The translations under genes and the position numbers were made by a program. A stretch of 64,000 bases of DNA from Cytophagaceae bacterium (GTDB taxonomy: Bacteria; Bacteroidota; Bacteroidia; Flavobacteriales; Flavobacteriaceae). The notes beneath the pieces were generated by a model, which saw nothing but the letters and a program-made list of their open reading frames with translations, did not search any database and was not told the DNA's origin. The DNA is taken from NCBI GenBank assembly GCA_002710685.1, contig PALD01000054.1:147416-211415 (forward strand). Direction: 5' to 3'. Positions within the stretch are counted from its first letter, which is position 1. Each line of letters starts with the position of its first letter. Shown piece after piece: positions 1 through 8,857 of the stretch.

Positions 1-257
1 TCATCAGCCCATTCATTCCAGATGCGCACCCCGTTTTCCTTGAGGTATTCAATGTTTGTGTCCCCTTTCAAGAACCATAAAAGTTCATGGATGATGGACT
101 TTAAGTGAAGTTTTTTAGTCGTTACCATGGGGAAGCCCTCGCTGAGGTCAAAGCGCATTTGATGCCCAAAAAGGCTCAGGGTGCCCGTTCCCGTGCGGTC
201 TCCTTTTTCGCTTCCGTTTTCTAGAATGTTCCTGAGTAGGTCGTGATATTGCTTCAT
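1..257 (-). CDS. thyA: Thymidylate synthase ThyA, 5' part (C-terminus outside window)
   Basis: Makes dTMP from dUMP with methylene-tetrahydrofolate in the cytoplasm. Only the first 85 codons are present; the gene runs off the left edge. The N-terminus matches the family closely: DRTGTGT at residues 20-26 with phosphate-binding Arg21, TTK at 46-48, and HELLWFL at 57-63 with conserved Glu58. The start at 257 gives the usual MKQY N-terminus; an ATG one codon upstream (260) is also possible. The nucleoside transporter downstream to the right is on the same strand, about 110 bp upstream of this start, so nucleotide supply genes are grouped. The catalytic Cys is in the missing part. Confidence 0.95.
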   Translation of the reverse strand, partial: MKQYHDLLRNILENGSEKGDRTGTGTLSLFGHQMRFDLSEGFPMVTTKKLHLKSIIHELLWFLKGDTNIEYLKENGVRIWNEWAD

Positions 258-369
258 CATGGTAAATTTAAAGTGCACGGTTTCCCTTAAAAGGGGAAAA
301 ATGCCTACAAATCTAACGTTTAAGATGCAGGTTTGGCTTTCGCCGAAAGGGGTATTTATCAAGAACTTT

Positions 370-1785
370 TTAACCGATGAGCATGCCGGCAATGGTCGCG
401 GTGAGCAATGCGGCCACCGTACCGCCTATCAACGCCTTTATACCAAAGGCCGCGAGCGTTGACCGCTGGCTGGGGGCCAAGGCTCCTATACCCCCTATCT
501 GGATGCCTATTGAAGCAAAGTTTGCAAAACCGCATAGGGTGTATGTGGCAATCACGATAGAGCGGTAGTTGGTCAGGATGCCTGTATTTTTAAGGTCCCT
601 GAGTGAGCCATAGGCATAAAATTCGTTAAGGATGGTCTTCTCGCCCAGCAGCTGCCCCACCACGGTGATATCTTCTGTGGGCACGCCTATCAACCAGGCA
701 ACAGGGGCAAAGATGACCCCCAGGATATATTGCATAGACAGGCCTGAATACCGCCCGTCTGTATTGTCTGCTATTAGATCGTTAATGCCCAGTAGGTTTC
801 CTATTCCGTCTTCGGTGATCCAGTTGAGCACGGCCATCAATGCGGTAAAAACAAGGAGCATGGCACCCACGTTTACGGCAAGTTTTAAACCGTCAATGGT
901 ACCTCTTGAAATGGCATCGAGGATATTAGAACCGGCTTTTTCTTTGGAGATATCCAGCTTCCGGTCAATTTCCTCGGTTTCTGGGTAAAGCATCTTTGCT
1001 ATGATTATTGCCGCAGGTGCAGACATGATGGATGCCGTGAGCAGGTGTTTTGCAAAAATGATGCGCTGTGCCTCGTCATCTCCCCCCAAAAATGAAATAT
1101 ATGCTGCAAGAACGCCGCCGGCCAGGGTTGCCATCCCGCCTACCATGAGGCATAGCATTTCAGATTTGGTCATTTTCTCCAGGTAGGGCTTTACGACCAG
1201 CGGAGCTTCGGTCTGACCTATGAACACGTTTGCGGCTGCCGCAAGGCTTTCAGCTCCTGAGAGCTGCATGGTCTTGCTCATGACCCAGGCAAAACCCTTG
1301 ACGATGAGTTGTAGGATGCCCAGGTAATATAATAATGATGTAAATGCAGAGAAGAACACGATGGTGGGCAATACCTGAAAGGCAAAAATGTACCCAAAGG
1401 TGCTTTGATCGGTCACCAGGCCGCCAAAAATGAACTCGGCACCGCTTTGGCTAAAGCCTAAAAAGGTTACGACCTGTTCAGAAATCCAGTCAAAAGCAAG
1501 GGCTACAAAATCAACCTTGAATATCAATATTGCAAAAACGAGCTGAAGTACAAGGCCTATGATGACCAGCCTCCAGTTAATCTTTTTCTTGTTACTGCTC
1601 AATAAATAGCATATACCTATCAGGAAGACCATTCCCAGAAGTCCACGGCCTATACTTTCAAAAGAGACGCCATCACCCATTTGTACCGCGGCTTCTACAT
1701 TTTCTTGTGTTAGTACGTCTGTTTCTTGAGCGAGTGTGCTAAAAACCGGGAAAATGAGTAGCAGTAGGGTAAAGATTCTTTGCAT
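370..1785 (-). CDS. nupC: NupC/CNT-family concentrative nucleoside transporter
   Basis: Inner-membrane cation-coupled nucleoside uptake carrier of the CNT family. The 471-residue protein begins with a hydrophobic stretch (1-19) and a polar extension that most bacterial CNTs (about 400-420 aa) lack. The transport core follows from about residue 45. Family signatures are GQTEAP at 190-195, the long glycine/alanine segment after it, and the C-terminal block with [10 protein letters not shown] and NFASIG that forms the nucleoside site. Substrate range and Na+ versus H+ coupling cannot be read from the sequence. It starts 8 bp after the stop of the upstream bifunctional-nuclease gene, so the two are probably co-transcribed. 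Confidence 0.9.
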   Translation of the reverse strand: MQRIFTLLLLIFPVFSTLAQETDVLTQENVEAAVQMGDGVSFESIGRGLLGMVFLIGICYLLSSNKKKINWRLVIIGLVLQLVFAILIFKVDFVALAFDWISEQVVTFLGFSQSGAEFIFGGLVTDQSTFGYIFAFQVLPTIVFFSAFTSLLYYLGILQLIVKGFAWVMSKTMQLSGAESLAAAANVFIGQTEAPLVVKPYLEKMTKSEMLCLMVGGMATLAGGVLAAYISFLGGDDEAQRIIFAKHLLTASIMSAPAAIIIAKMLYPETEEIDRKLDISKEKAGSNILDAISRGTIDGLKLAVNVGAMLLVFTALMAVLNWITEDGIGNLLGINDLIADNTDGRYSGLSMQYILGVIFAPVAWLIGVPTEDITVVGQLLGEKTILNEFYAYGSLRDLKNTGILTNYRSIVIATYTLCGFANFASIGIQIGGIGALAPSQRSTLAAFGIKALIGGTVAALLTATIAGMLIG

Positions 1786-1793
1786 GTAAGGGG

Positions 1794-2408
1794 TTAGTTA
1801 CGTTTAGAAATCTCATCCCTCAACTTTGCCGCGGTCTCATAGTCCTCCTGGGCCACGGCCTTGTCCAGCAAGCCATGTAGTTCTTGCAGGGATAGTTTTT
1901 TATAATCAGCATTTGAGGGGTTTTCTTCATCCTCAACCATAAAATCATCAACAAAAACGCTTTCTTCCTCGCCTTTTTCATGCTCATGCCCGGTTCCCTT
2001 AAGGAAAATCCCTGCCTTGTCCAATATGTTTCTATAGGTAAAAATAGGGGCGCTGAACCTTAGGGCAAGCGATATGGCATCACTGGTACGTGCATCGATT
2101 ATCTCTTCTTTATTGTCCCGTTCACAGATAATGCTGCTGTAAAAAACACCATCCACTAACTTGTGTATGATAACCTGCTTGACCACGATGTTGAAACGGT
2201 CAGCAAAATTCTTGAAAAGATCATGTGTAAGGGGGCGGGGAGGTCTTATTTCCTTTTCGAGCGCTATGGCAATAGACTGCGCTTCAAAGGCACCGATGAC
2301 GATGGGGAGTTTTCGTTCACCATCTACTTCGCTTAAAATCAAGGCATAAGCCCCGTTCTGGGTTTGACTGTAAGAAATACCTTTTATGTTGAGGCGCACT
2401 AAACTCAT
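1794..2408 (-). CDS. Bifunctional nuclease family protein (DUF151) with C-terminal UVR motif
   Basis: The 204-residue protein has an N-terminal BFN/DUF151 domain (about 1-135; includes LPIVIGAFEAQSIAIALE and the DARTSDAISLALR block) and, after an acidic linker, a UVR-type coiled segment (about 170-202) like that of UvrB/UvrC and ClpC partners. Family members have been reported to have nuclease activity on RNA and DNA; the cellular role in Bacteroidota is not settled. It is the first gene of a likely two-gene unit with nupC (8-bp gap) and lies downstream of the etfBA terminator. Confidence 0.85.
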   Translation of the reverse strand: MSLVRLNIKGISYSQTQNGAYALILSEVDGERKLPIVIGAFEAQSIAIALEKEIRPPRPLTHDLFKNFADRFNIVVKQVIIHKLVDGVFYSSIICERDNKEEIIDARTSDAISLALRFSAPIFTYRNILDKAGIFLKGTGHEHEKGEEESVFVDDFMVEDEENPSNADYKKLSLQELHGLLDKAVAQEDYETAAKLRDEISKRN

Positions 2409-2422
2409 CTTGCAAAAATATA

Positions 2423-2470
2423 AAAAGGCTGTTTTAAATTAAGCTTTATACTTAAATAAAACAGCCTTTT
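2423..2470 (-). terminator. Rho-independent terminator of etfBA
   Basis: Perfect 14-bp inverted repeat: AAAAGGCTGTTTTA at 2423-2436 and its complement at 2457-2470, with a 20-nt loop. On the minus strand the stem ends in a run of T, 20 nt downstream of the etfA stop. It separates etfBA from the bifunctional-nuclease/nupC unit. Confidence 0.85.
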
Positions 2471-2489
2471 ATAAAGGTACCTTAAAATA

Positions 2490-3458
2490 CTACGAATTCT
2501 GGGCCTTGAACTCCTTTAATTTTTCGTTGAGCTTGGGCACTACTTCAAAGGCATCGCCCACCACGCCATAATCTGCGGCTTTAAAGAAGGGTGCCTCTGG
2601 GTCATTATTGATGACAACCTTTGTTTTAGAGGCGTTGATGCCCGCAAGGTGCTGTATCGCACCGCTAATCCCCACGGCTATATAAAGGTTTGATGCCACA
2701 GGCTTACCGGTCTGCCCCACGTGCTCGCTGTGAGGCCTCCAGCCCATATCGCTCACGGGCTTGGAGCAGGCTGTTGCCGCGCCCAGTATATCTGCCATTT
2801 CCTCAATCATGCCCCAGTTCTCAGGGCCTTTGAGGCCCCTTCCACCAGATACGACTATCTCTGCATCTGCTATGGTGACCTTATCTGTTGCCTTATCCAC
2901 AGATTTTACATCGGCACTAAAGGCGTTGCTTGAAAGCTCAGGTGCAAAACCTTCAACCTCTGGTGTTATTTCTTTTTCCTTAAGGCCATATGCATTTTTA
3001 GAAAGCCCCAAGATGCGCTTGTCCGTCGTGATCTCGGTAATATTGAATGCCTTGTTTGTAAAAGCGGTGCGCTTTACCTTGAAAGGCGATGTGGTTTCGG
3101 GAAGTGCAACTACGTTAGAGGCATAACCGGCCTCCATTTGCACTGCAAGTAGCGGTGCCAGGTATTTGGCATTTGCGCTGCTGCTTAATATAATGGTAGT
3201 GTTGCCCCCTTTTTCTGCTGCTTGTTTTATCGCTTCCGCGAAAGCGCTTGCCTTGAATTTTGAGAATTTGTCATCTGTGACGTTGAGTACCTTGTTCACT
3301 CCATACTTGCCCAGGGCCTCTGGCTCTTCTGCGTTAAAAGTGATTGCGGTAACGGTATCGCCCAGGGCTTCTGCCACGCCACTTGCGTAACTGGCGACCT
3401 CAAGGGCGTTCTTCTTGAATTTTCCTTCTTCTGCTTCTGTATATACTAAAACTGACAT
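2490..3458 (-). CDS. etfA: Electron transfer flavoprotein alpha subunit
   Basis: FAD-carrying subunit of the ETF heterodimer, which passes electrons from acyl-CoA and other dehydrogenases to ETF-quinone oxidoreductase. The 322-residue protein has the usual ETF N-terminal domain (1-190) and the C-terminal FAD domain starting at SGGRGLKGPENW (204-215), followed by the GQTGKPV stretch (248-254) and AVGISGAIQH (261-270). It is transcribed after etfB with a 47-bp gap and ends at a strong terminator. A dispersed palindrome (CGCTTCCGCGAAAGCG, 3231-3246) lies inside the coding sequence. Confidence 0.95.
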   Translation of the reverse strand: MSVLVYTEAEEGKFKKNALEVASYASGVAEALGDTVTAITFNAEEPEALGKYGVNKVLNVTDDKFSKFKASAFAEAIKQAAEKGGNTTIILSSSANAKYLAPLLAVQMEAGYASNVVALPETTSPFKVKRTAFTNKAFNITEITTDKRILGLSKNAYGLKEKEITPEVEGFAPELSSNAFSADVKSVDKATDKVTIADAEIVVSGGRGLKGPENWGMIEEMADILGAATACSKPVSDMGWRPHSEHVGQTGKPVASNLYIAVGISGAIQHLAGINASKTKVVINNDPEAPFFKAADYGVVGDAFEVVPKLNEKLKEFKAQNS

Positions 3459-3505
3459 GTTTTTTCTTTTTTCTTTGATTAGACTTTAAGACTGATAGGC
3501 CAGGG

Positions 3506-4252
3506 CTAGATTACCTTGGCTTCGTTATGCAACAAGTTGATCAGCTCATCCAGGTTGTCGGGCGATACCAGTTTTACATCTCCCTTAGGTGCGGGTTTTT
3601 CAAACTTGACCGATTGTGTCTCACTGCCAGCGCCGCTGGGCTCAACCACGTTCAAGGGTTTTTTTCTGGCCATCATGATACCACGCATATTGGGTATGCG
3701 CAGGTCGCTTTCTTCCACAAGTCCCTTTTGTCCACCTACAACAAGGGGTAGCTTAAATGCCACGGTTTCCTTGCCGCCATCAATTTCGCGTACAGCGGTA
3801 GCGCTGTCACCTTCAACCTCAAGGCCTATGCAGGTATTTACAAAGTTTGCATCGATAAGGCCCGCAAGCATGCCCGGTACCATACCGCCATTGTAGTCAA
3901 TGGATTCACGGCCGGCGATGATGAGGTCATAGCCGCCATTTTTAGCAACGTCGCTCAGTTCTTTTGCAACCTGGTATCCATCTTTTGCCTCTGCATTGAC
4001 ACGTATTGCGGTATCAGCACCTATGGCAAGGCACTTGCGCAGGGTGGGTTCAGTCTCTGGGCCGCCTACGTTGACAACATCCACGGTTGCCCCTTGTTTT
4101 TCCTTGAACCACATGGCACGGGTAAGGCCAAACTCATCATTAGGGTTGATCACAAACTGTACTCCACTGGTATCAAATTTTGTGTCTCCATCTGTAAAAT
4201 TGATCTTAGAGGTCGTATCTGGCACGTGACTAATACAAACAAGTATCTTCAT
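3506..4252 (-). CDS. etfB: Electron transfer flavoprotein beta subunit
   Basis: AMP-binding partner of EtfA in the electron transfer flavoprotein. The 248-residue protein starts MKILVCISHVPDT as usual for the family and carries the ETF-beta core with GRESIDYNGG (about 113-122) and GGQKGLVEESDLRIPN (about 173-188). It is the promoter-proximal gene of the etfBA operon. The upstream gene on the other strand encodes a pyruvate dehydrogenase subunit, so central carbon and electron-transfer genes share a divergent control region. Confidence 0.95.
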   Translation of the reverse strand: MKILVCISHVPDTTSKINFTDGDTKFDTSGVQFVINPNDEFGLTRAMWFKEKQGATVDVVNVGGPETEPTLRKCLAIGADTAIRVNAEAKDGYQVAKELSDVAKNGGYDLIIAGRESIDYNGGMVPGMLAGLIDANFVNTCIGLEVEGDSATAVREIDGGKETVAFKLPLVVGGQKGLVEESDLRIPNMRGIMMARKKPLNVVEPSGAGSETQSVKFEKPAPKGDVKLVSPDNLDELINLLHNEAKVI

Positions 4253-4377
4253 TATAGTATGTTTTGATTGTAACTATTTCGTTTTCGATACGAAAATAAG
4301 CATTCTAAACCGAAATTTACTATGCATGCATAAGAAATTTAAGTTAAAACCTGTTTCCGTACAGTAAATTTAATTCC

Positions 4378-4385
4378 TATTTTTG
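4378..4385 (+). promoter_or_regulatory. Candidate -7 element for pdhB
   Basis: TATTTTTG matches the Bacteroidota -7 consensus TAnnTTTG, 62 bp before the chosen ATG. A clear -33 TTG at the right spacing is not obvious, so this is a weak call. The 168-bp divergent region also holds a short palindrome TTTTCGATACGAAAA at 4282-4296, nearer etfB. Confidence 0.4.
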
Positions 4386-4447
4386 CCTTCCGCCGTGGAA
4401 GACGGTTTTTCTTACTGAAATTGATTGAAGAAATTACCATAAATTCA

Positions 4448-5425
4448 ATGAAGACTATACAATTTAGGGAGGCAGTTTGTGAAGCGATGAGCGAAGAGAT
4501 GCGCCGCGATGAATCCATTTACCTAATGGGTGAGGAAGTTGCCGAATATAATGGAGCCTATAAGGCTTCTAAGGGAATGCTAGATGAATTTGGCCCAGAC
4601 CGTGTTATCGATACCCCTATCTCAGAGCTGGGCTTTGCCGGTGTGGGTGTGGGAAGCGCAATGGGGGGCAACAGGCCCATCATTGAGTTCATGACGTTCA
4701 ACTTCTCACTTGTGGGTATTGACCAGATTATAAACAATGCGGCAAAGATTCGCCAGATGAGCGGGGGCCAGTTCAACTGTCCCATCGTTTTCAGGGGGCC
4801 CACGGCTTCTGCCGGTCAGCTGGGAGCCACGCACTCACAAGCATTTGAAAGCTGGTTTGCCAACTGTCCTGGCCTTAAGGTCGTTGTTCCATCAAATCCT
4901 GCTGATGCTAAGGGGTTGCTCAAAGCTGCAATACGCGATGATGACCCGGTCATCTTTATGGAGAGTGAGCAGATGTATGGGGACAAAGGTGAAGTGCCAG
5001 AGGGTGAATACCTTATTCCGCTGGGCGTGGCTGATATTAAACGTGCGGGTACTGATGTGACCATCGTTTCCTTTGGCAAGATCATCAAGGAGGCCTATGC
5101 CGCCGCAGATGAACTTGAAAAAGAAGGAATATCCTGTGAGATCATTGACTTGAGGACCGTGCGTCCCATGGACCACAAGACAATCCTGGACTCCGTGAAA
5201 AAAACAAATAGGCTGGTGATTCTTGAGGAGGCCTGGCCATTTGGCAACGTGGCGACCGAGATTACCTATCAAGTACAATCACAGGCTTTTGATTATCTGG
5301 ATGCCCCCATAATCAAAATAAACACGGCAGATACGCCAGCACCCTATTCTCCCGTTCTCTTAAAAGAATGGTTGCCCAATAGCGGTGATGTTGTTAAAGC
5401 TGTGAAAAAAGTACTATACAAGTAG
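4448..5425 (+). CDS. pdhB: Pyruvate dehydrogenase E1 component, beta subunit-like
   Basis: Beta subunit of the thiamine-diphosphate E1 enzyme of pyruvate (or related 2-oxoacid) dehydrogenase. The 325-residue protein contains the transketolase pyrimidine-binding domain (about 1-175, including the GEEVAEYNGAYKASKG stretch with the cofactor-activating Glu) and the C-terminal transketolase domain (about 190-315). The open frame extends upstream to a TTG at 4421, but the ATG at 4448 gives the standard MKTIQFREAV start. The alpha subunit and E2 are not adjacent, which is common in flavobacteria. A terminator follows 20 bp after the stop. Confidence 0.88.
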   Translation: MKTIQFREAVCEAMSEEMRRDESIYLMGEEVAEYNGAYKASKGMLDEFGPDRVIDTPISELGFAGVGVGSAMGGNRPIIEFMTFNFSLVGIDQIINNAAKIRQMSGGQFNCPIVFRGPTASAGQLGATHSQAFESWFANCPGLKVVVPSNPADAKGLLKAAIRDDDPVIFMESEQMYGDKGEVPEGEYLIPLGVADIKRAGTDVTIVSFGKIIKEAYAAADELEKEGISCEIIDLRTVRPMDHKTILDSVKKTNRLVILEEAWPFGNVATEITYQVQSQAFDYLDAPIIKINTADTPAPYSPVLLKEWLPNSGDVVKAVKKVLYK

Positions 5426-5445
5426 TGGCATAAAACTATATTTGG

Positions 5446-5476
5446 GGCTTCACGGCGTTGTCGTGAAGCCTTTTTT
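5446..5476 (+). terminator. Rho-independent terminator after pdhB
   Basis: GGCTTCACG (5446-5454) pairs with CGTGAAGCC (5462-5470) around a 7-nt loop, followed by TTTTTT. Confidence 0.9.
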
Positions 5477-5521
5477 GTTTAATAAGGGCACGTCAATGCT
5501 GGCCCTTCCCCAAAAAAACCT

Positions 5522-8011
5522 ATGAAGAAGCTTCTTGCTTTTTTTCTACTCATGCTACCTTTTTTTGGCTATAGCCAAACTAAAGCCGGCGGTGTGGTAA
5601 GTGATTCCCAGGGGAATCCCGTACCTTTTGCAAACGTGGTCTATGTAGACTCTAACGATGGCACCATCACAAATGAAAACGGCCACTTCTATCTGGAAGC
5701 CAATGGCTCATATACCCAGTTGCGGGTAACATTTGTGGGCTTTGCGCCAAAGGTTATCGACCTCAAGGGCCGCGTGAACTATGACCTGGAAATCCAGCTG
5801 GAAGAAGAAACAGAGCAAATGGATGAGGTTATCGTGTACAGTGGCAAGCAGCCCAAAAAGAACAACCCGGCCATTGACATCCTCAAGAAAATCTGGGAAA
5901 ACAAGCGCGAGAACGGCCTAAGCCAGTTCGATCAATACAAATATGATAAGTACGAGAAGGTAGAGTTTGACCTCAATACCATTGACAGCACACTTATAAA
6001 CAGGAAGATATTCAATGGTATGGAATTTATCTTTGACCAGATGGATACCTCCCGTATCACGGGTAAGACTTACCTGCCGGTATTTATCAATGAGGCCAGT
6101 AGCAAGATCTATGGAGACAATATCCTGGGCAAGGAGAAAGAAGAACTTACGGGAAACCGTAACAGCGGTTTCAATACAAACCAGACCATAATAGCCTTTA
6201 TAGGCGAGATGTACCCAGAGTTCAACATCTATGACAATTACCTCAAGTTTTTTGACAAGAGCTTTGTGAGCCCACTTTCTACCACCGGGATAAACACATA
6301 TAATTATGTCCTGGCTGACAGTGCCTACATTAAGAACAAGTGGTGCTACAACATCATTTATTATCCCCGTCGCAGCAATGAGCTCACCTTTAAAGGTGAT
6401 TTTTGGGTCAATGATACCACGTGGGCCATCAAGGAAATCAACATGACCGTAAACAAGAGCGCAAACATAAACTGGGTAAAGGAAATCTACGCAGAACAAG
6501 AATTTGAGGTGCTCAATGACAGTGTTTTCTTGATCACCCGGGATTATTTTATGTCAGACTTTTCCTTGAACAAAAAAGAAAAGAGCAGAGGGATCTACGG
6601 CAAGCGCACCACCTTGTTCAACAACTATACCTTTGATGAAGAAGAACCCGAGGAATTCTACAGGGATAGGGTGACGGCCTATGACAAGTCCATATATACC
6701 CGCGATGATTCTTTCTGGGAAGAAAACAGGATGGAGGCCCTTAGCAAAGATGAAAAGGGAATCTACAAGATGCTCGATACCCTGAAGACCGTACCTAAAT
6801 TTCAACGTCTGTACGATGTGGGCTCTGTTCTTGTCTCAGGGTATTATGAATGGGATGAAGCAAACCTGGATATTGGACCGGTTTTTTCTGCCTTTGGCTT
6901 CAATGATGTTGAGGGTTTAAGGATCCGTGGAGGTGCGCGCACCTATTTTGACCAGAACGACCCCTGGCGGCTTGAGGGATATTTGGCATACGGTTTTAAG
7001 GACGATAAGTTTAAATTTGGCATTTCAGGTAAAGTGTTGCTGGACAATAAGACACGTCTCATTGCCTCTGCGGGCTACCGCAGGGATGTAGAGCAAATAG
7101 GTGCCAGCCTTACTCAATCTACAGATGTGCTGGGCAGGAGCCTCGCATCATCCTCACTGGTAACCGTGGGGTCTAACAATCAATTGACAAATATCAAGCT
7201 GGGCAATTTTGCCGTGCAGGTAGAACCTGTGGAGAACCTTACCTTCCGTACTGATTTTTCACATAGGACGCTCGAGTCTGCCTCGCCATCATTCAACCTG
7301 GATTATTATACTGATGCTGCCCGCACGCAGACTAGCGGTTTTGTAGAACAGACGGAGGTAGTACTCAGTACCATTTTTGAACCCGGCAAGAGGACATCTG
7401 GGTATGGGGTGGAGCAAACCGTCACAAATGAGTGGTTCCCCACGATTTTCTTGGGGTATACTAATGGAGTAAAAGGACTTCTAGATAGTGATTTTGACTA
7501 TAAACGCTTACAGTTTAGCTATCGTCAACCCTGGCGCATGGGCGGTCTGGGCACGTTTACATCAGTACTGGAGGCAGGCAAGACCTTTGGCGAAGTGCCC
7601 CTGGGACTTTTAAACGTCATACCGGGCAATCAAAACCTCTTCTCCATCTATGGCACCTTCCCGCAGCTCAATTATTATGAGTTTGTTACAGATACGTATG
7701 CAACCATGCACCTGGAGCATAACTTTGGCGGTAGGCTTTTTGCCAGAATACCCGCTTTAAAAAAGCTCAACCTTAGGGAGATCATAGGCTTTAGGGCCGC
7801 TTGGGGGTCCATTTCAGATGAGAACCAGTTATTGAACGCCACGGGAACCCCATACCGCGCCCCAGAAGACGAACCCTACTATGAGTACAGCTTTGGTATA
7901 GGGAACCTCTTTAAGATCCTGCGGTTTGATTTTCACTTCCGTGGAAACTATAATGACGTACCCGATGCACGAAAATTTGGTGTGACCGGTCAGCTCGAGT
8001 TTGCTTTTTAG
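5522..8011 (+). CDS. DUF5686 / carboxypeptidase-regulatory-like outer-membrane protein
   Basis: Probable outer-membrane protein of 829 residues, function unknown. It has a signal peptide (1-19, ending FGYSQ), a CarboxypepD_reg-like beta-sandwich (about 22-95, with PVPFANVVYVDSNDGTITNENG-type sequence) of the kind found at the N-terminus of TonB-dependent receptors, and then a long DUF5686 region (about 130-829) rich in amphipathic strands that looks like a beta-barrel. It has no plug domain, so it is not a typical receptor. The signal-peptide cleavage codons contain a perfect 16-bp palindrome (5564-5579). It stands alone between two terminators or promoters. Confidence 0.8.
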   Translation: MKKLLAFFLLMLPFFGYSQTKAGGVVSDSQGNPVPFANVVYVDSNDGTITNENGHFYLEANGSYTQLRVTFVGFAPKVIDLKGRVNYDLEIQLEEETEQMDEVIVYSGKQPKKNNPAIDILKKIWENKRENGLSQFDQYKYDKYEKVEFDLNTIDSTLINRKIFNGMEFIFDQMDTSRITGKTYLPVFINEASSKIYGDNILGKEKEELTGNRNSGFNTNQTIIAFIGEMYPEFNIYDNYLKFFDKSFVSPLSTTGINTYNYVLADSAYIKNKWCYNIIYYPRRSNELTFKGDFWVNDTTWAIKEINMTVNKSANINWVKEIYAEQEFEVLNDSVFLITRDYFMSDFSLNKKEKSRGIYGKRTTLFNNYTFDEEEPEEFYRDRVTAYDKSIYTRDDSFWEENRMEALSKDEKGIYKMLDTLKTVPKFQRLYDVGSVLVSGYYEWDEANLDIGPVFSAFGFNDVEGLRIRGGARTYFDQNDPWRLEGYLAYGFKDDKFKFGISGKVLLDNKTRLIASAGYRRDVEQIGASLTQSTDVLGRSLASSSLVTVGSNNQLTNIKLGNFAVQVEPVENLTFRTDFSHRTLESASPSFNLDYYTDAARTQTSGFVEQTEVVLSTIFEPGKRTSGYGVEQTVTNEWFPTIFLGYTNGVKGLLDSDFDYKRLQFSYRQPWRMGGLGTFTSVLEAGKTFGEVPLGLLNVIPGNQNLFSIYGTFPQLNYYEFVTDTYATMHLEHNFGGRLFARIPALKKLNLREIIGFRAAWGSISDENQLLNATGTPYRAPEDEPYYEYSFGIGNLFKILRFDFHFRGNYNDVPDARKFGVTGQLEFAF
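5564..5579. repeat. Dispersed palindrome inside a signal-peptide coding region
   Basis: TTTGGCTATAGCCAAA is a perfect 16-bp palindrome, a member of the TTTTGGCT/AGCCAAAA dispersed family. It encodes the F-G-Y-S-Q cleavage region of the DUF5686 protein. Confidence 0.8.
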
Positions 8012-8041
8012 CCTCGATGCTTCTTTTGATATCGAGAATAA

Positions 8042-8060
8042 TTTTGGCTTAAAGCCAAAA
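8042..8060. repeat. Intergenic dispersed palindrome
   Basis: TTTTGGCTT and AAGCCAAAA arms around one central base. Located in the 182-bp gap between the DUF5686 gene and ppa, where it could fold as a terminator-like hairpin in either direction. Confidence 0.7.
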
Positions 8061-8119
8061 AACCACCAGCCACGAAAACGTTTACTTTTAAAGATTATCA
8101 ATTTATTGACATACTTTTC

Positions 8120-8150
8120 TTGCCTATAGTCTTGATTAACGGTATTTTTG
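8120..8150 (+). promoter_or_regulatory. Bacteroidota-type promoter of ppa
   Basis: TTG at 8120-8122, 20-nt spacer, TATTTTTG at 8143-8150, matching the -33 TTG / -7 TAnnTTTG consensus. The start codon is 43 bp downstream. Confidence 0.6.
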
Positions 8151-8193
8151 CACCCCCTGAATTCAAGAACATAATACCAAATAAACAAAGCAA

Positions 8194-8721
8194 ATGACAG
8201 CTGAGAAAATCGAGTCTTTTGACGTATTGATCGAGATACCAAAAGGTAGCCGTAACAAATATGAATACGATTTTGAGTTGAAGAAGATACGCTATGACCG
8301 TATGATCTTTTCCTCGATGATGTACCCTGCAGACTATGGTTTCATGCCTGAGACCCTAGCCCTTGATGGTGACCCGCTAGATGTACTTGTGCTTGTGACA
8401 GAACCTACTTTTCCTGGTTGTGTGATCGAGGTGTACCCCATAGGTGTCTTTCACATGACTGATGAAAAAGGCCCTGATGAAAAGGTAATCTGTGTGCCGG
8501 TAAGTGACCCCATAGGGCGTGCCGTTAAAGACCTTAGCGACCTTAATCCACATTTGATCAAGGAGATAGAACACTTTTTTCAAGTATATAAGGACCTGGA
8601 GAAGAAAAAAGTAGATGTAGGTGGATGGGGCGATGCCGCTGAAGCTAGGGAAATCGTGAGCCAGTGTATCAATAGGTACCAGGATAGCGGGATACCCGTA
8701 GAAGAAGTCAGTATAAAGTAA
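8194..8721 (+). CDS. ppa: Soluble inorganic pyrophosphatase (family I)
   Basis: Cytoplasmic Mg2+-dependent enzyme that hydrolyses pyrophosphate from biosynthetic reactions. The 175-residue length and the signature DGDPLDVLV (58-66, metal-binding Asp58, Asp60 and Asp63) are typical of bacterial family I enzymes, as is the N-terminal EIPKGSRNKYEYD segment. It has its own promoter and terminator. Its neighbour is a membrane pyrophosphatase acting on the same substrate. Confidence 0.97.
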   Translation: MTAEKIESFDVLIEIPKGSRNKYEYDFELKKIRYDRMIFSSMMYPADYGFMPETLALDGDPLDVLVLVTEPTFPGCVIEVYPIGVFHMTDEKGPDEKVICVPVSDPIGRAVKDLSDLNPHLIKEIEHFFQVYKDLEKKKVDVGGWGDAAEAREIVSQCINRYQDSGIPVEEVSIK

Positions 8722-8742
8722 ACTTCTCAATATAATATTGTC

Positions 8743-8768
8743 AAAGCCGCATTTATGCGGCTTTTTTT
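8743..8768 (+). terminator. Rho-independent terminator after ppa
   Basis: AAAGCCGCAT (8743-8752) and ATGCGGCTTT (8755-8764) form a tight hairpin followed by T residues. Confidence 0.9.
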
Positions 8769-8799
8769 ATGCAGTTTTATTAAGATACGGCTAGTGGCC

Positions 8800-8828
8800 T
8801 TGAAATTTGTTCAATTTTGTTACATTAG
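8800..8828 (+). promoter_or_regulatory. Candidate promoter of hppA
   Basis: TTG at 8800-8802, 18-nt spacer, TACATTAG at 8821-8828 (one mismatch to TAnnTTTG), 29 bp before the ATG at 8858. Confidence 0.5.
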
Positions 8829-8857
8829 CACGTCTTAATTTAAATCATCAACTTTTT

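Noticed and set aside
259..1186. Plus-strand open frames opposite nupC and before it
   Set aside because: They run antisense to a clear CNT transporter, have no family features and no start context; the one beginning at 259 overlaps the thyA/nupC gap only by chance.
2161..4229. Plus-strand open frames opposite the nuclease, etfA and etfB genes
   Set aside because: Shadow frames of strongly conserved genes on the minus strand; low-complexity composition.
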